64,000 nucleotides of DNA from Engraulis encrasicolus (GCF_034702125.1 NC_085869.1:10119086-10183085); one strand, 5' to 3'; counted from the first letter of the stretch, positions 1 through 23,096 are shown. Program-made: numbers and translations. The notes: generated from the sequence alone by a model not told the origin.

Positions 1-448
1 GGGCAATATAGTAATATATTTAAATAAAAATGCTGCAACATAAATTGATCAGTGGTCAAAATTGCACAGAAACAAGCTGATTTTGCTTGAAGCCACGACA
101 TGGCTCCAACTGCTGGTTAAATATGAACATGACAACTATCCGCAGAGTATCAAAACTCCTGTTGACACTGAATTGTGCAACACTGAACCACCTGCTCCAG
201 GTAAAAAGTAGAAGTTTACCCATTTTTAAAATTATTTAAAAATATATATTTATGGGATTCTATGCCTTTATCTGATAGGACAGTAGCCCCATGAGATTTT
301 GACAGGAAGCAAATATGTGAGAGAGACGGGGAGGATCAGGAAATGACCTTGGGCCGGAATAAAACCTGTGTCCCCTGCGTAACAGTGCAGTGCCCTACCG
401 TTTAAGCCACGGCAGGGCCAATGTACTGTATCTGTTACAATATCTTAC
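1..448. other. Intron 1 of TRIM gene C, with a SINE
   Basis: Bases 30-190 resemble intron 1 of the TRIM gene at 18557-22139; the shared stretch describes tgaacatgac and nearby words near 21640. The intron therefore belongs to the same duplication series. A tRNA-derived SINE occupies roughly 262-420. No exon 2 is visible before the window edge. Confidence 0.6.
262..420 (-). mobile_element. tRNA-derived SINE, family 2, copy 1
   Basis: On the minus strand it begins ggccctgccgtggcttaaac, a tRNA-like box A head. It matches a second minus-strand copy at 60890-61050 through the shared gagagagacggggagg and gccacggcagggcc blocks. It sits in intron 1 of TRIM gene C and is diverged, with an altered box B. 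Confidence 0.6.
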
Positions 449-835
449 CTTACATTCCTGTGCTGCTTCATCAATGGGACTGAAGTTGTGGTTTTTATGG
501 AGCTTTGAGTCCCTACATACCAAACACACAAGCTGTTTGTCATCCACACAGTAGAGCAGCAATTTCAATTGGTGTATAGAGCAGAGTGGTTCTCTCAGAC
601 GTCCCACATGTTGGAATGTTTCACACAAGTTCTTTAGAACCCGATTCACAGGATATATCTCCTTAGAACATCTTCTTCGGCAGACTGGACATTCTCTGGA
701 TCCTTTAGTATTCCAGAACCTCTTGAGACATTCAGTACAGATGCTGTGAGTACAGGACAGTAGAACAGGATCCTTGTAGATGTCACAGCACACAGGACAG
801 GAGAAATCCTCTTCTGAGAAAGATCTTGAAGCCAT
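449..835 (-). CDS. TRIM-family E3 ligase, exon 1 only (RING + B-box2), partial gene C
   Basis: First coding exon of a tripartite-motif protein; its 129 residues start at the ATG at 835. A C3HC4 RING has Cys13, Cys16, Cys28, His30, Cys33, Cys36, Cys49 and Cys52. A B-box2 has Cys85, His88, Cys96, Asp99, Cys104, Cys107, His113 and His116. The exon ends QECK followed by a GTAAG donor, phase 0, exactly as in the two complete paralogues to the right (387 nt in all three). RING-TRIM proteins of this class are ubiquitin E3 ligases, often in antiviral signalling. The coiled-coil and SPRY exons would lie left of base 1. The sequence is clearly more diverged from the other two copies than they are from each other. 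The product is probably of the fish TRIM35/TRIM39/zinc-binding-protein-A33-like group; the exact orthologue is not determinable. Confidence 0.88.
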
Positions 836-895
836 TTTCTCCCTAAAGTTGAGCCTGCAGTGTATAGCCTAGTTCCGTTTCTTAGTAATCCTCCC

Positions 896-909
896 TTTCA
901 CTTTCACTT
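896..909 (-). promoter_or_regulatory. ISRE / IRF-binding element upstream of TRIM gene C
   Basis: The minus strand reads AAGTGAAAGTGAAA, a perfect GAAANNGAAA interferon-response core, about 60 bp upstream of the TRIM start at 835. Interferon induction of fish TRIM genes is established for the family. Use of this particular site is inference. No equally good site is visible within about 100 bp upstream of the other two TRIM copies. Confidence 0.6.
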
Positions 910-1206
910 GTGTGTCAACAGTGTTGGTTTAAGTTAAACCAAAGAAGAAACTAGCAATGTCTATAATGATTCAGTGCCAGAAGAAATCCCCAAGACAAGA
1001 AAACACTTTCTGCTCACAAAACTCTATTCTTTAAGACAGATCTCCACTTACAATCAGGCTTTTCCAGTAAAGATTGTTACTTGTACCAGTGCAGCAGGCA
1101 GTAGCCTACGAGTAAGAGAGTACACAAGTTCACTTCCTTATTTAGGTGTCGACAGATAGGGGGAGCTCTTGCACAGCAATAACTTTTGATTGGGCAGTGT
1201 GTGTCT

Positions 1207-1331
<125 letters not shown>

Positions 1332-1489
1332 GCTGGGCTTTGTCTCATAATGTAGTTAGTTGGATTGACTGATTCACTTATCTACAAGCATCAGGGAGCA
1401 TTAGACTGCTGTTCCCAGTTATGTGGATGCTGCAGCTAGGCTTCTAAATGGCCCAAAGAAACACCAACACACAACCCCCCTTCTCAGAG

Positions 1490-1910
1490 TTGATTTCAAA
1501 GATTTCATTGGCCTGATTTCACCCTCTCAGATCTCCTTCACAACCTTGTTTTACTCCCGTCTTAAAACCAAAGATGGGTGACAGAGTCTTCTCTTACTGC
1601 CCCCAAAATTCTGGAACAGTTTCCTTGAATACAGGCCATTTTTCCATGAAGTCTTTTGCAGACCCATGTTTTCTCTCTGGCCTTGTATGTGGCCGATATA
1701 TTATATTCTTTGCATTTTGATGACTCAATAGTTTTTGATGATGTTCAAGACAACAGGACAGAGGATCATATTTTCATATATTGACTTTTAAAATGTGTGT
1801 TTTATCTTTTTTAATTTGGTATCGTGTGTAAATCACTTTGTGATCAACTATGTTGTGTCTTTAAATGTGTTATGCCCTACTAAAAATAAACCGACTTGAC
1901 TTGACCCCAT
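1490..1910 (+). mobile_element. LINE 3'-end remnant
   Basis: A decayed end of a non-LTR retrotransposon. Broken reading frames resemble the C-terminal part of a reverse-transcriptase ORF around 1560-1630. An AT-rich 3' UTR follows, and it ends with aaataaaccgacttgacttgacc, a TTGAC-repeat tail typical of some fish LINEs. Severely 5'-truncated; clade not determinable. Confidence 0.5.
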
Positions 1911-2256
1911 GTGTGCCGAACGCAATTTCAGCCTCGAGCTCACCTACAGGCTGCCTCTCACTCTGTGTTTACAAAGTGCAGGGCGGTATGGCGACACAGG
2001 CAGTGCATCCGTCCCAACACGTCATACTTAGGTTTCCTCTTTCTCCCCCACCCCACCTCTTGAGGTCCCCTCCTCCTCCTCTTCTTCTTCTTCTTCTTTC
2101 ACCCCACTTGCTGGCATGTCGGTGCCTGTGGGATGGATTTTTTTTTTAATCAACCATGTATCTATTTTAATTTTATTTCATTTTATCTATTTTTGTCTTT
2201 TACTTCATTTCTTTATTTTTTGTTTTAATATTGTTGTTAATCTAGCTGTCAAGCAT

Positions 2257-3090
2257 TGGGGTCATTCCACGCCAAATCTCCGAATCATCCCGCACGACCA
2301 TCTCAGATTTGGCAGAAAAAAATCAAGGATGTTCACAAACGTCCCAATAGGAAAAGTGCAAAATTATAGCTCTCAACTCCTCATAGTTTTGTCATTAAAA
2401 ATGTTTTTGTCAGGTACCCCCCTGACTCGTTTGGAACAGAGTTCTCAGAGAGCCCACTTTCAGAGTGTTGTATCTAAAAAAAACTACTTTAAGTAGGTCC
2501 TTATGAATTTCAAGGGGTAACATTTGGAACATGTACTTATGAAATGTGGATTTTCACACATCCTATGGTCATTTACCACAGTTTTCTGGGGGCTTAAAGT
2601 TGCTTGAAAAATTCTCACCTTTGAATTTGTGGGCATCTTTGAAGGACTGTGGTAAGTGCAGTTTTAAAGACAAAGGTTTGATATGGACAATATATGTTCC
2701 CAACCATTCTGTGCATGTTGTGTTGAAAGACTGATCTTCTGCGATGAACAGTTTAGAAGATATGAAGTCTTTAAAATGGAAAAACTGAAACTTGGTGCCA
2801 TCTTTGCCACGTTATTTAAAAAAAATGTCACGACTCACCACCGTATTATCAACAGTTTTGGAAAGATTAGATGTCTGTTCTTAACATATCCAAAAACTGG
2901 GATGGTATTCTGCCTCATTTGGTCACAATGATTTTTTAAAAACCCACTGTTGTGTGACTTCCACTGCTCCTATGAAAACCTGATATTGGGGGGCAACTTT
3001 GCCATGCTATACCAAAACAATGACAGCAATCACCACAATGAACTGAACAGTTTTGGAAAGATAGGATGTCTGTTTGTAACATATCCAAAA
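2257..3090 (+). repeat. Dispersed repeat, left arm of a large inverted pair
   Basis: From gggtcattccacgccaaatc onward this stretch matches the reverse complement of 6700-7524 at high identity over most of its length. Small open frames on the two arms (for example near 2546-2931 and 6853-7238) are mutual copies, not genes. The sharp outer edge on both arms suggests a mobile-element terminus. No transposase was recognised. Confidence 0.8.
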
Positions 3091-5305
3091 ACTGGGATGG
3101 TGTTTTGCATCAATGTCTTGTAATGACTCTTGAAAAACCCTTTGCTGTTACATCAGCAGCTCCTGTGAAAATGCCTAAGTCACATAAATTACCAGGGGCG
3201 GAGCTATAGGGGGACAAGCAGGGCATTTGTCCAGGGCCCTCCTGAATTTGTGGTAGGGGCCATAATCATGACCTTTGCAGACGTTTGGGTGCCAATCTAT
3301 TTGGGCTGACACAGTGAATGACAGGCAGTTTGACTTGGGCATTTTTGATACAAGAAATGTGACTTGAGTATTTTTGAAGCACACAATAAGAAACAGTTGA
3401 GTGATTTATATACCATTATATTTTTTCTTTTTCTTTCGGTAAGTAATTTTTTTGGTAACTAAATGTTTGTGAATTAAAGGTTATGGCCATGTGTTTAAAC
3501 CTCAACACTGTAGGAGTTAACATTTTGCTATTATACCATAAAGTAAGTCTTGAATTGCAGTAGTGATAAATTAATTGAATCATTCTGATTGGTAAAGTAG
3601 CATTGTTAACACAGTCTTGATACAGGATGTTTGCCAAACTTTATTTCAGCATATGATTTTTGTAAACAAATTTCTTTTAGCTGTAAAGATATTTTGATAA
3701 AAATAATTGAAAAGGAACCGCAACACCGGTGCTCCCATTTACTTCATTTTAATCTTGTGACATATCGTGCCACCCTTGCCCTTCCTCAGACATGACTATA
3801 TTTTTTCAATACATTTCTGACTTCTGCAACCTTGCTCTGTTAATAGAGGTGCATATCAAATAATTCAGCACATAGACCTTTGCAATGAACCAATACAATG
3901 CGCTAGGTTCCTCGGTCATGGTTAGGACTGGGGCGGGGCCAAGTTCTATGAACAGGTCACCTTTGTCATGGTTTTTTTTGGGGGGTGGGACACTTTTATT
4001 ATCATGGAGAAGAGAAAAAAACAGTGATGATGCAAAAGGAGGAGACTGTTCGTAAGGAGGTAACCTGACTAAACAGCTGTCCTGCCCCTCCAATCACCAT
4101 GACTGAGCTACCCTGAGCATGGTGCTAGACCACTGCAATACTGTCTAAATGCTCATCAAGGGTCAGCTTTATCACAGAGTGGAGAAATGAAAGTATCAAT
4201 TGTTGATGTTTCTCATTAACCATGATTGGCACAAATGGACATACATATATGCATGGATTGACACACAAATCAAAAGTAGAAGGAATATTCATATGATAAA
4301 AGGAAATATCTCATACACAAACCCAAATAATCCATAACAGACCTCAGAACTGCATCAAAGTTGGTAAACAAGTTATTAAAGATTGTTCTGAATTGTAATA
4401 AAAAACATTGAGATGTGGTGATAGTCAGGAAGTACTTGTTTCAAGATCTACGGGGGTGTTTCAGTAATTCATCATTTCATCACTTTATTCCGGTATTTGG
4501 TTTTCAGTGCCTAAAGATGAAGTTTACACACGTCTATAACCTTTGATTTACTGAAATGTAGTTTCAGAAAAAGCTGAAAAAAAAAACTCTGTCAACAGCC
4601 ACTTTTACTTTTTTGCCGTATTATATTGAGTGTGTCGAAAATGCTCAAGTCAAATACCTTGTATCAAAAATGTCTGACTCAAATTGCTCAAGTAATTCAC
4701 AGTGGCGGAACAATTGTACATAGGGCCTCATGGCAAATGCTGGTAGATAGGGCCCCCGTGTAGCCTGCAAAGATCAGAGCAGGGGCCCCACCTCAATAGA
4801 GCAGCAAGCTGAAGATGTCACACAGTCGTTTTTACAAGTCCATTCTTAAAAAATGAGACAGAGCACCACCCCAGTTTTTGGGAATATCGTCGGCTTGCTA
4901 CCAAAGCCGCCTAAGTCCGAATTTGGTCAAAATGAGATTTTTGCATGAACTTACTCCCCTACCACAGCTGCATCACCCTGCTTTTTGCCAGAATCGTTGC
5001 TCAATCACAACAGTCACCAGATTCAAAAATCTGTATGTATAAAGTCACACACTGCCTATGAGAAAATGAATGACCGGGGACATAGCAATAGGGAGGACAA
5101 AGAGGGCATTTGCCTGTAGGCCTAGGGCCCTCCTGCAGGTGGCAGGGGTAGGGGCCCTATTAAGTATCTTGGCAGGTGGTATGGGGGCCCTCTCTATTCA
5201 TCCTGGGGCCCTGTGCACAATTGTTCTGCCAACGTGAATAACTTGGGTAACTTGACTTAGCCAATTTTGATGAAAGAAGCAGTTTATTTACATCTGTTAA
5301 GAGTT

Positions 5306-5309
<4 letters not shown>
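3091..5309. other. Gene-free region, mixed transposon debris
   Basis: No credible coding exon. Starts such as caggggcggagctatag near 3193 and tggcggaacaattgtac near 4704 resemble hAT-type fish repeats with gggccc-rich interiors. Bases 3900-4150 resemble 5720-6000 (shared cggtcatgg, gaagag and aggaggta blocks) and, more weakly, 31330-31470. Confidence 0.5.

Positions 5310-5402
<93 letters not shown>
5310..5402. repeat. (CT)n microsatellite
   Basis: A pure CT run of about 92 bp. Confidence 0.97.
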
Positions 5403-5404
<2 letters not shown>

Positions 5405-6699
5405 AAAGACTATGGCCATGTTTCAAAACTTCATTCTTAGACATCTGTCTGAGATAATCTTATCACACAATGGTTGTAGCTTTACTTTAATTAATAGGTG
5501 TAGCCTTGAAAAGAATTGAGCAATTATTAATTATGTGCTTTATTTGATGTTATCACAGGTTTATAGAAGACTGCCATAGACTGCATCATCTCATGACAAT
5601 CTGTTATGTCATATCTTTATCTAATGTTTTATAATGTAGACTTTGAATAGTATCAGATTGATGTCACCAGTGCAATACATTTCAGATTACACAGCATGCT
5701 AGATAACTCATATGTCCAGTAGTGGTTCTATACCATGTTCTGAATGCCACGGTCATGGTGTTGAAGTGGGCGGGGCACAGTTCTATGACCAGGTTACCTC
5801 TGTCATGGGCAAGGTTGGGAGGGTGGGGCAGTTCTATGAGCATGGAGAAGAGCAGAAGTTAAGCAAAGATGATAAACAAGGAGGAGACAATTCGTGAGGA
5901 GGTACAAGGACCATAGAAGTGCCCCACCCCTTCATCCTCCTCCATGATTGATGGGACCTCAACATGGAGATTGGCCGTCACTGCATGACTTACTCTGTGT
6001 GACCTTGGAGTCGTGATCTGCCCTGATATGAGGAATGAATGAATTACCATTGTGGCAATTGCTCTGGCATAATAACATAAAGAGTTCTACTTGGAATAAG
6101 AATGTAAATAATGTTTCATTGAAAGCTAATATGACGGAGAGTGCTAGAAAATAAAAGAAATCTATGAAAATCTGTTGGTAGACATGAGATTTACCAGCAT
6201 GCTAGATTGTTACAAGATCTACAAAAAATATTTCAATCATTCACCATATCCAGGATTAAAGTTTGGAATAAAAATTAAAAAAGAATAGTATAACTATCAA
6301 AATAATGTGCAGTGCATTGTTCTTGTTGTGCTGCTTCAAATAATTTATTTTAAAGTGTTTTGTTTTCCTTAGGAGCCATTTCATGTTTGACTTGCAGCTT
6401 CACTCAAAATAAATAAAGAAAATAAATTAACATCTTAGACAGGTAGGCCTACTGTTTGTAGTGGACCAATGACACAGACGACAGGATGATGCAGATGTGG
6501 TAAGGGAGTTAAAAAGGGGAGTTCTGCAAAAATCTCCTTTGATCAAAATTATTAGGGGGGACTCACAATTGCTCTTTGCCCAGGGTCTCAGATTTCCTAG
6601 AACCGCCACTGATGTTTGGCGCCCCCTTTGGCGCATAGTTTTTCCCTGTTTTCTGAAAACCCCCAAATCGGACTTAGGCGGTTTTGGTAGCAAGCCGAC
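5403..6699. other. Gene-free region
   Basis: AT-rich sequence without supported exons. Bases 5720-6000 belong to the same degenerate repeat as 3900-4150. Bases 6650-6710 are the inward motif of the inverted-repeat arm. Confidence 0.5.
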
Positions 6700-7524
6700 G
6701 ATATGTTAAAAACAGACATTGAGTCTTTCTAAAACTGTAAATGTCATAGTGGTGAGTTCTGTCATTTCTTTTGTATAACATGGAGAAGATGCCACTAATA
6801 TCAATGTTTCATAGGAGCAATGGAAGTCACCCAACAGTGGGTTTTTGAAAAATCATTGTGACCAAATGAGGCAGAATACCATCACAGTTTTTGGATATGT
6901 TAAGAACAGACATCTAATCTTTCCAAAACTGTTGATAATATGGTGGTGAGTCGTGACATTTTTTTTTAATGACATGGCAAAGATGGCACCAAGTTTCAGT
7001 TTTTCCATTTTAAAGACTTCATATCTTCTAAACTGTTCATCGCAGAAGATCAGTCTTTCAACACAACATGCACAGACTGGTTGGGAACATACAGTGTCCA
7101 TATCAAACCGCTGTCTTTAAAACTGTGCTTACCACAGTCCTTCAAAGATGCCCACAAATTCAAAGGTGAGAATTTTTCAAGCAACTTTAAGCCCTCAGAA
7201 AACGGTGGTAAATGACAAGAGGATGTGTGAAAATCCACATTTCACAAGTACATGTTCCAAATGTTACCCCTTGAAATTTGTAAGGACCTACTTAAAGTAG
7301 TTTTTTGGATACGGCAATCTGAAAGTGGGCTCTCTGAGAACTCTGTTCCGAACGAGTCAGGGGGGTACCTGACAAAAACATTTTTAATGACAAAACTATG
7401 AGGAGTTGAGAGCTATAATTTTGCACTTTTCCTATTGGGACGTTTGTGAACCTCCTTGATTTTTTTCTGCCAAATCTGAGATAGTCGTGCGGGATGATTC
7501 GGAGATTTGGCGTGGAATGACCCA
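6700..7524 (-). repeat. Dispersed repeat, right arm of a large inverted pair
   Basis: Inverted partner of 2257-3090. Inward of both arms, at 4880-4930 and 6655-6705, a shared motif around cggcttgctaccaaa also appears in opposite orientation. The left copy is therefore probably the same element interrupted by about 1.8 kb of other sequence (3100-4870). Confidence 0.8.
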
Positions 7525-7839
7525 TAGTGTGCTGCATGTTTTGTATGAATTGTGCCATACAAATACAGTTATTATTATTATCATTATCATTATTATTACT
7601 GTTGCAGATTATCTTCCATCAGCCACAAACTGAATTCAAGTGAAGGTCCACTGGACTACACCTGTCTCGCAGTTGTTACTGCAGCAGACAGGGAAGCCGA
7701 CACTAGGGGACAAACAAGTCTGTTTCCCCAGGGCCCAGGGAAAAAGATTATCCAAAATGACATTGTATGCATATCCTTTCAGATGACTTTGGCCTCGGCC
7801 GGGCCAAAACAGTCAGCGGCCTGGGCAGTAGGTGTGATC

Positions 7840-9010
7840 TCTGTCTGTGAATTCTCTGAGCACTTAAACAAACTTGAAGCCCTCAGCCTCCATATCCCAG
7901 CATGCCCCTGTGTTAAAGCCCTTCACATCCCAATCGTCTTTCCCTGAATTAAAGAATTCCACATACTGGTACCAATGTTTCAAACATTACAGCACTGAGG
8001 AAAAATACTATCATAATAGTTTATCCCATCCCATCTACTGTATTTAACAAAAGTCATCAAATATGAAACAAAATAAATATGTAGGCTACTTCTTATATTT
8101 TCCAGAGGATAAACATTGAAGCCCCAAACCTCCTCATTTTAGCAGTGTGTCTCCCAAGCTCCTTACCCCCACATCCAGGAGGCTGTTCCAATGTTCGCAC
8201 TTTCCGCCCTTCCCGCACTGTGTTTGGTTACGCAGGGCGGTTCCATTTATAATTGCGGCGGTAAACTCACCCTCAAACGGCCCTCAAACCGGCCGTTTTT
8301 GAAGTGTTGAGTTATGTACACTTTTCGCACTCAAAGACCGCCATGTTTGTCACATAGTTTCGTCTCTGGTTGAGTGTCAGATTGGACAAACTGCCGAATC
8401 TCTGTGATGACAGCATAGTTTTGATTCCAAAGACAATAGCCATGTGTGTAAGAAAAAGGGATAACTTACAAAAATTGTCAACATAAGGAACAGTGTCTTC
8501 CGTGATGAATTGTATATTGGCGATTCGTAAACTCTGATGACATGCGACAACCGTCATTTCCGTGAAGTGTATCAGACAGAACGTGAATTGGACCTGCACT
8601 TCACCCTCAAATGTAGCCATTAAGTTGAGGGTGGAAAGTGTACTGTATCACAGTACACAGTGCACAGTGTGGAAAATGGAACACGCTCCAGGAGTTAAAG
8701 CCCCCATAGCCCAACTTCCACATCAGCTTCCTGAGTTGAAGCTCTCCACATCCCAGCAGGGTGTCTGTGCGTTATATCCCTCTATATAGGGCCAGGGTTC
8801 AGTGGTTCACTCTGGGTGAACTTCTATGCAAGAAGCACTGTGTCCCTGAGTTGAATCTCTCCACATCCCAGTTTCCTGAGTTGAAACTCTCCACATCCCA
8901 GCTTCCTGAGTTGAAGCTCTCCACATCCCAGCACTGTTCCTGAGTTGAAGCTCTCCACATCCCAGCTTCCTGAGTTGAAGCTCTCCACATCCCAGCAGTG
9001 TGTCTCTGCG
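7840..9010 (-). repeat. Minisatellite derived from a PRY-SPRY exon
   Basis: Six units of about 28 bp (near 8730, 8843, 8871, 8901, 8937 and 8965) read cctgagttgaagctctcc followed by acatcccag. On the minus strand they translate as repeated FNSG-x-WDVE, the same motif as GFNSGTHCWDVEV in the intact SPRY exons at 11393 and 18557. A degenerate single copy near 7870-7930 reads GFNTGACWDME. A 65-bp block (8752-8820) recurs at 8992-9058. The likely origin is a dead TRIM SPRY exon whose codons amplified in tandem. No functional frame. Confidence 0.7.
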
Positions 9011-9117
9011 TTATATCCCTCTATATAGGGCCAGGGTTCAGTGATTCACTCTGGGTGACCAGACAGATGCTGACCTTTACAGTATGTGAACTCCATATTC
9101 TCTCATCCAGGATGCTC

Positions 9118-9270
9118 AGAAAGGCATCACCTTTAAATGGAAATGAACTCTACAGAGAAAGGCATCACCTTAAAATGGAAATGAACTCTACAGAAAGGCA
9201 TCACCTTGAAATGGAAATGAACTCTACAGAGAAAGGCATCACCTTCACATGGAAATGAATGAACTCTACA
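9118..9270. repeat. Minisatellite, about 38-bp unit x 4
   Basis: Four imperfect copies of a unit containing aaggcatcacctt and atggaaatgaactctacag. Confidence 0.85.
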
Positions 9271-9819
9271 GAGCAAACACATTTACCAGGAGTAACTTTA
9301 TTATGCATTTACAGTATTATCTCATAACAAATATGTCATAATTGAAGTCCACAATGCCAGGTCCATAAAGGCTCTTTCTAAAAAAGGAATATTGAAAAAC
9401 CAACAAACTAACAAATAAAATATGCCAATGCATGGAGAATTGAGTTGATCTCCCCCAGACCAGGACACCAGTCTTTACAATACCAAGACTGTCATAATCA
9501 CAGAGTACATCTATGAAATAATCAGTCATTATACTTTAGAAGGCCTTTAGCATTCATATCAGCCCATACATTACATTTGTTAACATTACGAAGAAGAAAC
9601 ATAAGAAAACACAATCAGATATCTGTCCACCAATTCATGTATGTAAAATGAGTACTGTACATTGGATGCACTGTAACCAATCCATTACAATGTTATCTAA
9701 ACCCATGTTTGATGCCATTCTTAATGACACAACAGTGACAACACACAAATACAAAGACATGAAGAGTATCCTCATAGCCTCCACTCCTCCCTGTAGGCCC
9801 ACTGTGCTGCTGTGTAGTA

Positions 9820-10770
9820 TACACAGTAAAAAAAAATCCTGTGATGTCACAGTAACTTACTGGCTACTAATTGCATTCATTTCACAGTAGTTTACTGTGG
9901 CCATCCTCACAGTTTACTGTGATCTTCTCACAGTTTACTGTGATCTTCTCACAGTAGTTTACTGTGGCCACACCACAGTAAGTTACTGTCACCCTACCCA
10001 CACTACCATGATCCCGCCCCTCCATTCATCACCACAAAAGAGGTAGCTACCATGTTATTTTGGCACCTCCCATTCCCCACCACGACCGAGGCAACTGTGG
10101 CATGGAACCACTCCATCACACTGCTCTCTTGAATTAATAATCGGAACTGTCCATGAGCACACAGAAACTGAAGTACCTGCACTATGTGCAATATTGATAT
10201 CATTTAATATTTGAAGTCTCCTGAATGACCGTACATTTACCCAGTGTGCATAGAATACTCTTGTTGAGCATGATTAGACAAAGCTGAAATTTCTTAAGTA
10301 AGCAACACAGCAAAAAGGATACCTGCTACCATAATGCTCACTACCAACTAAATAGCTAGCCAGCCAACAAACCAGTCCACCAGCCAACCAAAAGAGTCAG
10401 TTGTCAGCTAGCCAGCCAAAGAGCCGGCTAACCAACTAACACTCAGTTAGTCAGCCAACTAACCAACAAACAAGTCAGTAGCATGGCTAGCCAGCTAACA
10501 AACCAGTCAGCCACTCAACCAAAAGAGTCAGTTAGCCAGCCAAACAGCCGGCCAACAAACAGTCAGTTGGTCGGTCAGTTAGCTCACTAACCAACAAGCC
10601 GGACAGAGAGCCAGCGAACCAGCACTGTGCTGTGCCATTTAGGCAAGCAACTCAAGCATTGTGACATATAGAGGTTTATATAGAGGTGGAAGTTAACCAT
10701 GTGACCAGAGTAATCAGGCATGTGACAGCTGCAGGTAGTAATTCAATTAACTTGTGACAGTCCTATGTAC
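9820..10770. mobile_element. Diverged relative of the 1.9-kb element at 31079 and 42973
   Basis: It begins near tacacagtaaaaaaaaatcc. It shares with the 31-kb and 43-kb elements the blocks gcaagcaact, ccatgtgaccagag and atcaggc (10621-10760 versus 31939-32090). Instead of the 12-bp aagcttgtaggc array it holds a loose array rich in agccagcc and aaccaacc (10330-10640). No coding capacity. Confidence 0.6.
9884..9990. repeat. Palindromic CACAGTA/TACTGTG repeats
   Basis: A run of hairpin-forming units such as cacagtagtttactgtg and cacagtttactgtgatcttct repeated in tandem. Each unit is self-complementary. It lies inside the diverged element starting near 9820. Confidence 0.8.
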
Positions 10771-11082
10771 GCAAGTGAGTTCAGGTACTAATTGACAGAT
10801 TGATTGGGCACTACCATTGTTCCTGGTTGATGGTAGGCAATGTCAATCAAGTCATGCAGCATTTGACTTTCAATTGTGCAATGGCACTTCACAAGATAGC
10901 CTAATTTTGTTTACTAGGTGGCAATATTCTGATTTAAAATTGGATGCTGGAGTTTGGGCGTGCACATCCAAGACAAAGGCATTAGCAGGTGCCAACTTAA
11001 AAAAGTGTTTGTGTAGCAAGTGTTTGTGTAGTGGGTGGTAGTCATAGTCATAGTCATGGTGACAGTATTAGCAGTTATTTCA

Positions 11083-11250
11083 TTGAGTGTTCAGTGTGTT
11101 CCTGCTGCAGGATCTGCACTGTGTCTGATGTCTAACTGAGCTGCTCCACCATCACTGCAGGCTGCACTGGCACAATCTTCAGATAACACATGCAGGTATA
11201 AATGCATGGAAACATTCTCCCACTGAAAGAGTGTGTGCAGGTGTGTCATT
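11083..11250 (-). pseudogene. Duplicated SPRY-exon 3' end
   Basis: It nearly repeats 11344-11510, the end of the intact SPRY exon and its 3' flank, 261 bp away. On the minus strand the frame runs RMFPCIYTC to KIVPVQPAVMVEQLS and then TAG, without a break, but no upstream SPRY sequence is attached. It is an orphan C-terminus left by unequal exchange within the TRIM cluster. Confidence 0.75.
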
Positions 11251-11392
11251 ACACACCACACAACATGATAGCATGACAGTGTTCACGCATCAATTATCAG
11301 TATTATCAATTATTATCAATTATTATCAATTGGCATTATTCTATTGAGTGTTCAGTGTGTTCCTGCTGCAAGATCTGCACTGTGTCTGATGT

Positions 11393-22139
<10,747 letters not shown>

Positions 22140-22936
22140 TTTGTTGAAAAGTTTACCGCTTCAGTTGTTGTATCTTTCCTGTTCACCGCTGTCGACATTA
22201 CAGGGCCTGAACCTGAACCTTGAACCCCATAATTTTCATATGAGCATTGAATGTCTGTACTGTCTATCTCCAGCTATCAAACACCTCTAAAATACACGTG
22301 GTCAAAATAGAATTCTAAATGGTAGGCTAAACAGCAAAGTGTCGCTTTGATTCACTCACATATCCGTCAGGTAGGGTTTTTTACAGGACAAGGTCTGATG
22401 AATCTAAATGGTTTCTGATTGGTTGGGATTGGTGAAATGCAGTCACATACACATGGCAAGGAGTGGTTTATGACAACAAGACAAGAGGTCACTGTGAGAC
22501 GAAACATGTTTATGGTAGACTCAAAGATCGATTTAGGAGGAGGTGGGTAAAGATCAGATAGCAAGCAGATTCCAACACAGTAGCACTTAACCATGAAGCA
22601 GAGACATGTCCCTACCCAGAGTACATTGCATTAGGGGCCTTTTTGCAAATACCGAGAGTTGGCAGTAGTCGTCGACACACGCACATATTAACAACCTAAG
22701 TCAGCGGTGTCTTCCCTAACCTAAGTGGTGGCATAACACGAAAAAGCCTTCTCCGTTCTCTCAGATCTGTTGGCAGTAGCAGAATATACTACTACTACTA
22801 CTACAACTACTAACAATAATACATTCGTGTGGTATAGCCTACTCAATGACTCGATGTCATTGAAAACATCTCAAACAAAGACAAGGTGACAGGGGGAGGA
22901 CAATGGAGGGAGGCGGAATGAGGAACATTTCACCTG
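22140..22936. other. 5' flank of TRIM gene B
   Basis: Bases 22240-22640 resemble the 5' flank of gene A. No perfect ISRE is seen close to the start; tttcctgttcac at about 22170 is only a weak resemblance. Confidence 0.5.
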
Positions 22937-23096
22937 GCCAGAGAGACTCCTAGAATCTCTGACCTGGCTGAGGTGACCTTGAGCAAGGCACCTAACCCCA
23001 CACTGCTCCAGGAACTGTAGGCTAACAAATACCCTGTACTGATAATAACTGCAAGTCGCTTTGGATCAAAGTGTCAGCCAAGTGTAATGTAATGAG
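22937..23096 (+). mobile_element. SINE family 1, 3' part
   Basis: It contains ttgagcaaggcacctaaccc and gtcgctttggatcaaagtgt followed by taatgtaatg, the body and LINE-like 3' tail shared by many fish tRNA-derived SINEs. The tRNA head is degraded. Confidence 0.75.

Noticed and set aside
8799..8990. Small protein of WDVESFNSG repeats
   Set aside because: It is the SPRY-derived minisatellite; the frame ends quickly and has no start context or splice partners.
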